Part shown: one piece after another, positions 61,801-64,000 of the stretch
Layout: every line of letters begins with the position of its first letter
How positions within the stretch are numbered: the first letter of the stretch is position 1
From: Montifringilla adamsi
Lineage: Eukaryota > Chordata > Aves > Passeriformes > Passeridae
DNA: 64,000 nt
Assembly (NCBI GenBank): GCA_017590115.1
Contig: JAGGNK010015336.1
Location: forward strand, 1,612,001 to 1,676,000
Reading direction: 5' to 3'
Translations under genes and position numbers: made by a program
Notes under the pieces: model-generated
Seen by the model: the letters and a program-made list of their open reading frames with translations, nothing else
The model's database searches: none
What the model was told of the DNA's origin: nothing

Positions 61801-63664
61801 CTCATTTCTCCAACGAGGTGAACACAAGTTGTTTCAATGTGTGAATCCATTTCACAGGTGTTCCTTGGAACAGATAAACATCACCAGCATTTTTTTAACC
61901 CACGGATGGAGACATTTAGTCTCCACAATGTTATGAGCCAGAGCCAAAGCTCTGCAGACCTGTGGGGAAGTTGGTGATGTGTTGTGTACTTAAAGTGTTA
62001 TTTTAGGGTCTAATGGACTAATATTAGGAATGGTACCCAAACATTCACTGAAGGTACTGGGAATGTTTAGCAGATATGTTTTGGAGGGGCTTTTCTCCCC
62101 TTAGTGACCTATAACAGGGCTGTTTCATGGTGAGGATTAGGGATGATGAGGCAGAGCAAGACTGGGTGTTCAGACTTGTACGATAAAGTGGGAGAGTCAA
62201 CAGGGTAGGAAATACACACACACTCTTACAAAAACAAGTGAAGGGCAGGTAATTAAATGACCATTTTACAAACACATGACAGGTAATGAAGGAAATGAAT
62301 ATCAGCCATTAGGGACTGGTCAAGAGAAAACTTTGGGATCAATCAAATTCCATTTGCAGCAGTTTTCTGGAGAGATGCAGTGGCTGCCTTGGCTCCAGCA
62401 GGGCTTTCATCGGTAATCTTCTAAAACAGCTGAAGCACAACTCAGATGCTTTTTAGCAGGACTTCTGAGAAGGATGGTGATGGTGAACACGGGTTTGCAG
62501 GCAGGGTGGATGAATCCAGAGGAGGACTATTCATTCTGCTGGACATGCGGAGTCAGGAAGGACTGAGAAAAGCACTGGAGGATGAGATTGGGAAGGAGGA
62601 GGACCCTCAGTTTGTGGAATAATGGCCTGTCCAAAGTGGGGTGAGATTCAGTCAGGAGGCATGTGGGGTGGAATAAGGCAGGAGGAACAGTCAGCTGCAC
62701 AAAGACAGGATGGGGAGCAACCGGTTTGGGCAATGGGTTAGAGGCACTGTGAGTCAGGAAATCCACCCTCTGGAGAGAGCAAAGAGCATACTGGGAAGTG
62801 TAAACAAGCACATCACCTACTAGTAAACTCTGAGTTTACTACTTGGAAGTGGGGCAAGGTATTTCTGGATCTAAGTCTAGAACATGGTGATGGAAAGATC
62901 TCAGAAATTGGTTTAAAGAACTGCGGTTTTTAGCTGAAAAGGAGAAGCACAATCTCCCTGGGTCATTGCGATGGTTTTTGTGATGTAAAAAGGCTGCTGT
63001 AAACCAAAAAGAAATGTCAATACTGTCTGTTGAATTTCTATTAAAAATGCATGCTAAATTCTCCTGAGTTTAAATATAGCTCAGCTAACAGAAAAGGACA
63101 TTCTTCTGGGAACTGGGATCGCATACACTTAATTAATGATAATGAACGCTGCGCAAAGATTTTGACTGCAAGGTATTTCAGCAACACTTAATCCAGTCTG
63201 GACATCTGTAATTTGATAAAGTGATTGCCAAACAGGGGTGGAGGGAAGAACTAATTATATAGACTACAATGACTTCTCTTCCTGACTATGTTCAATATGA
63301 TATTCACTGTCAGATGAAACCTCTTGGAAACTTTGCTCTTTTCTTTTATTAAATCTGTCTCTTTAGTGGCTTTTAAACAAGAACTATATTATTCATTTTG
63401 AAATAGCATGTCCAATAAATTAACTTGTATTTTTCTTTAGGTCTTAAATGCAGTCTGTTATGAATTAATTTGCAGTTCTGACTGTCTTGAGCAATATGAA
63501 GCAATGTTTTGGTAGGTAGGTTGTTTTTCTGCCTGTCTGTACCCCTGCAGGTGTTGATAGATAAATCAGGGTGTGGAGTGTCTGTCCTCATCAAACAAGT
63601 GAAATGGTGAGGACAGGGCTGTGCTGAGTACTTTAGGGAATGTTGGCTTCTCTGTAGATACCTA
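58866..63664. other. Unique non-coding sequence
   Basis: No confident exon. A 141-codon minus frame (61292-60867) is discussed in the findings. The repeat-free AT-rich stretch 63000-63480 (ATGCATGC, TTAATTAATGATAATG) looks like a possible conserved non-coding element. Confidence 0.4.
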
Positions 63665-63935
63665 TCATGGAATTCCAGAATAGTTTGGGTCAGAAGGTTC
63701 CTTAAAAATTATCTCATTCCAACCCCCTCCCATGGGCAGGGACTCCTTCCACTAGACCAGGTTACTCCAAGCCCCATCCATTCTGGCCTTGAACACTTCC
63801 TGGGATAGGGCAGCCACAGCTTCTCTGGGCAAACCTGTTCCAGTGTCTCATCACCCTCACAGTGAAGAATTTCTTCCTAATATCTAATCTAAACCTACCC
63901 TTCTTCAGGTTAAAGCCATTATGAGTGCAAGGTCT
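63665..63935 (-). mobile_element. CR1 LINE 3' fragment
   Basis: ATCATGGAATTCCAGAATAG, TCCATTCTGGCCTTGAACAC, CACAGTGAAGAATTTCTTCC and CTAATCTAAACCTACCCTTC. Confidence 0.92.
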
Positions 63936-64000
63936 TCACCAAGGATGCAGCCAAAGCCACCGGGAATGTGAGATCGGGGGAGATAAAGAAACATCCTTGA

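Noticed and set aside
1..64000. CRISPR arrays, operons, prokaryotic mobile elements, tRNA and rRNA genes
   Set aside because: None seen; spliced gene, CR1 LINEs and CpG island show vertebrate nuclear DNA.

Overview
This window is vertebrate nuclear DNA, and the repeats point to a bird. About twenty truncated CR1 (chicken repeat 1) LINE fragments are scattered through it. Each keeps the 3' end, with the typical avian tail of ATTCTATGATT-like octamers. The CR1 subtypes look like those of neoavian (songbird-like) genomes, but species cannot be assigned by eye. No bacterial, plasmid, phage or CRISPR features are present.

One protein gene can be reconstructed with confidence. It lies on the minus strand and has five coding exons (14025-13921, 12624-12532, 9281-9151, 8814-8740, 8334-8217). 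All introns are GT-AG, and the exons join in frame into a 173-residue protein. It is PTP4A3 (PRL-3), a prenylated dual-specificity/PTP-type phosphatase: Cys104 and Arg110 of the HC(X)5R loop, Asp72, Cys49 and a C-terminal CCIM prenylation box are all present. A start in CCCACCATGG context begins the ORF. A GC-rich patch with several short upstream ORFs lies at 14.35-14.76 kb. A much stronger CpG island at 45.1-45.9 kb, with GC boxes and a consensus minus-strand splice donor at 45705, is the best candidate for the distal promoter and non-coding first exon. If so, the gene spans about 37-42 kb, with a large first intron covering roughly 14-45.7 kb. A canonical minus-strand AATAAA at 3666-3661 is a candidate distal polyadenylation site, which would imply a 3' UTR of about 4.5 kb.

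Layout: 1-3.6 kb, non-coding with CR1 fragments; 3.6-8.2 kb, candidate 3' UTR; 8.2-14.0 kb, the coding exons, with one intron holding two CR1s and a 0.6 kb AT-rich degenerate repeat; 14.0-45.7 kb, apparent first intron, with CR1s, an ACC-type trinucleotide minisatellite at 18.6-19.1 kb and a small tandem duplication at 26.7 kb; 45.1-45.9 kb, CpG island flanked by CR1s in opposite orientations; 46.4-46.7 kb, a 0.3 kb polypurine tract seeded at a CR1 tail; 46.7-64 kb, upstream sequence with CR1s and no recognisable exon.

I found no previously undescribed system. The observations most worth a second look are the two-tier 5' architecture of PTP4A3 with its uORF cluster, the 93-bp tandem duplication beside the active-site exon, the candidate distal poly(A) site, and the repeats that frame the CpG island.
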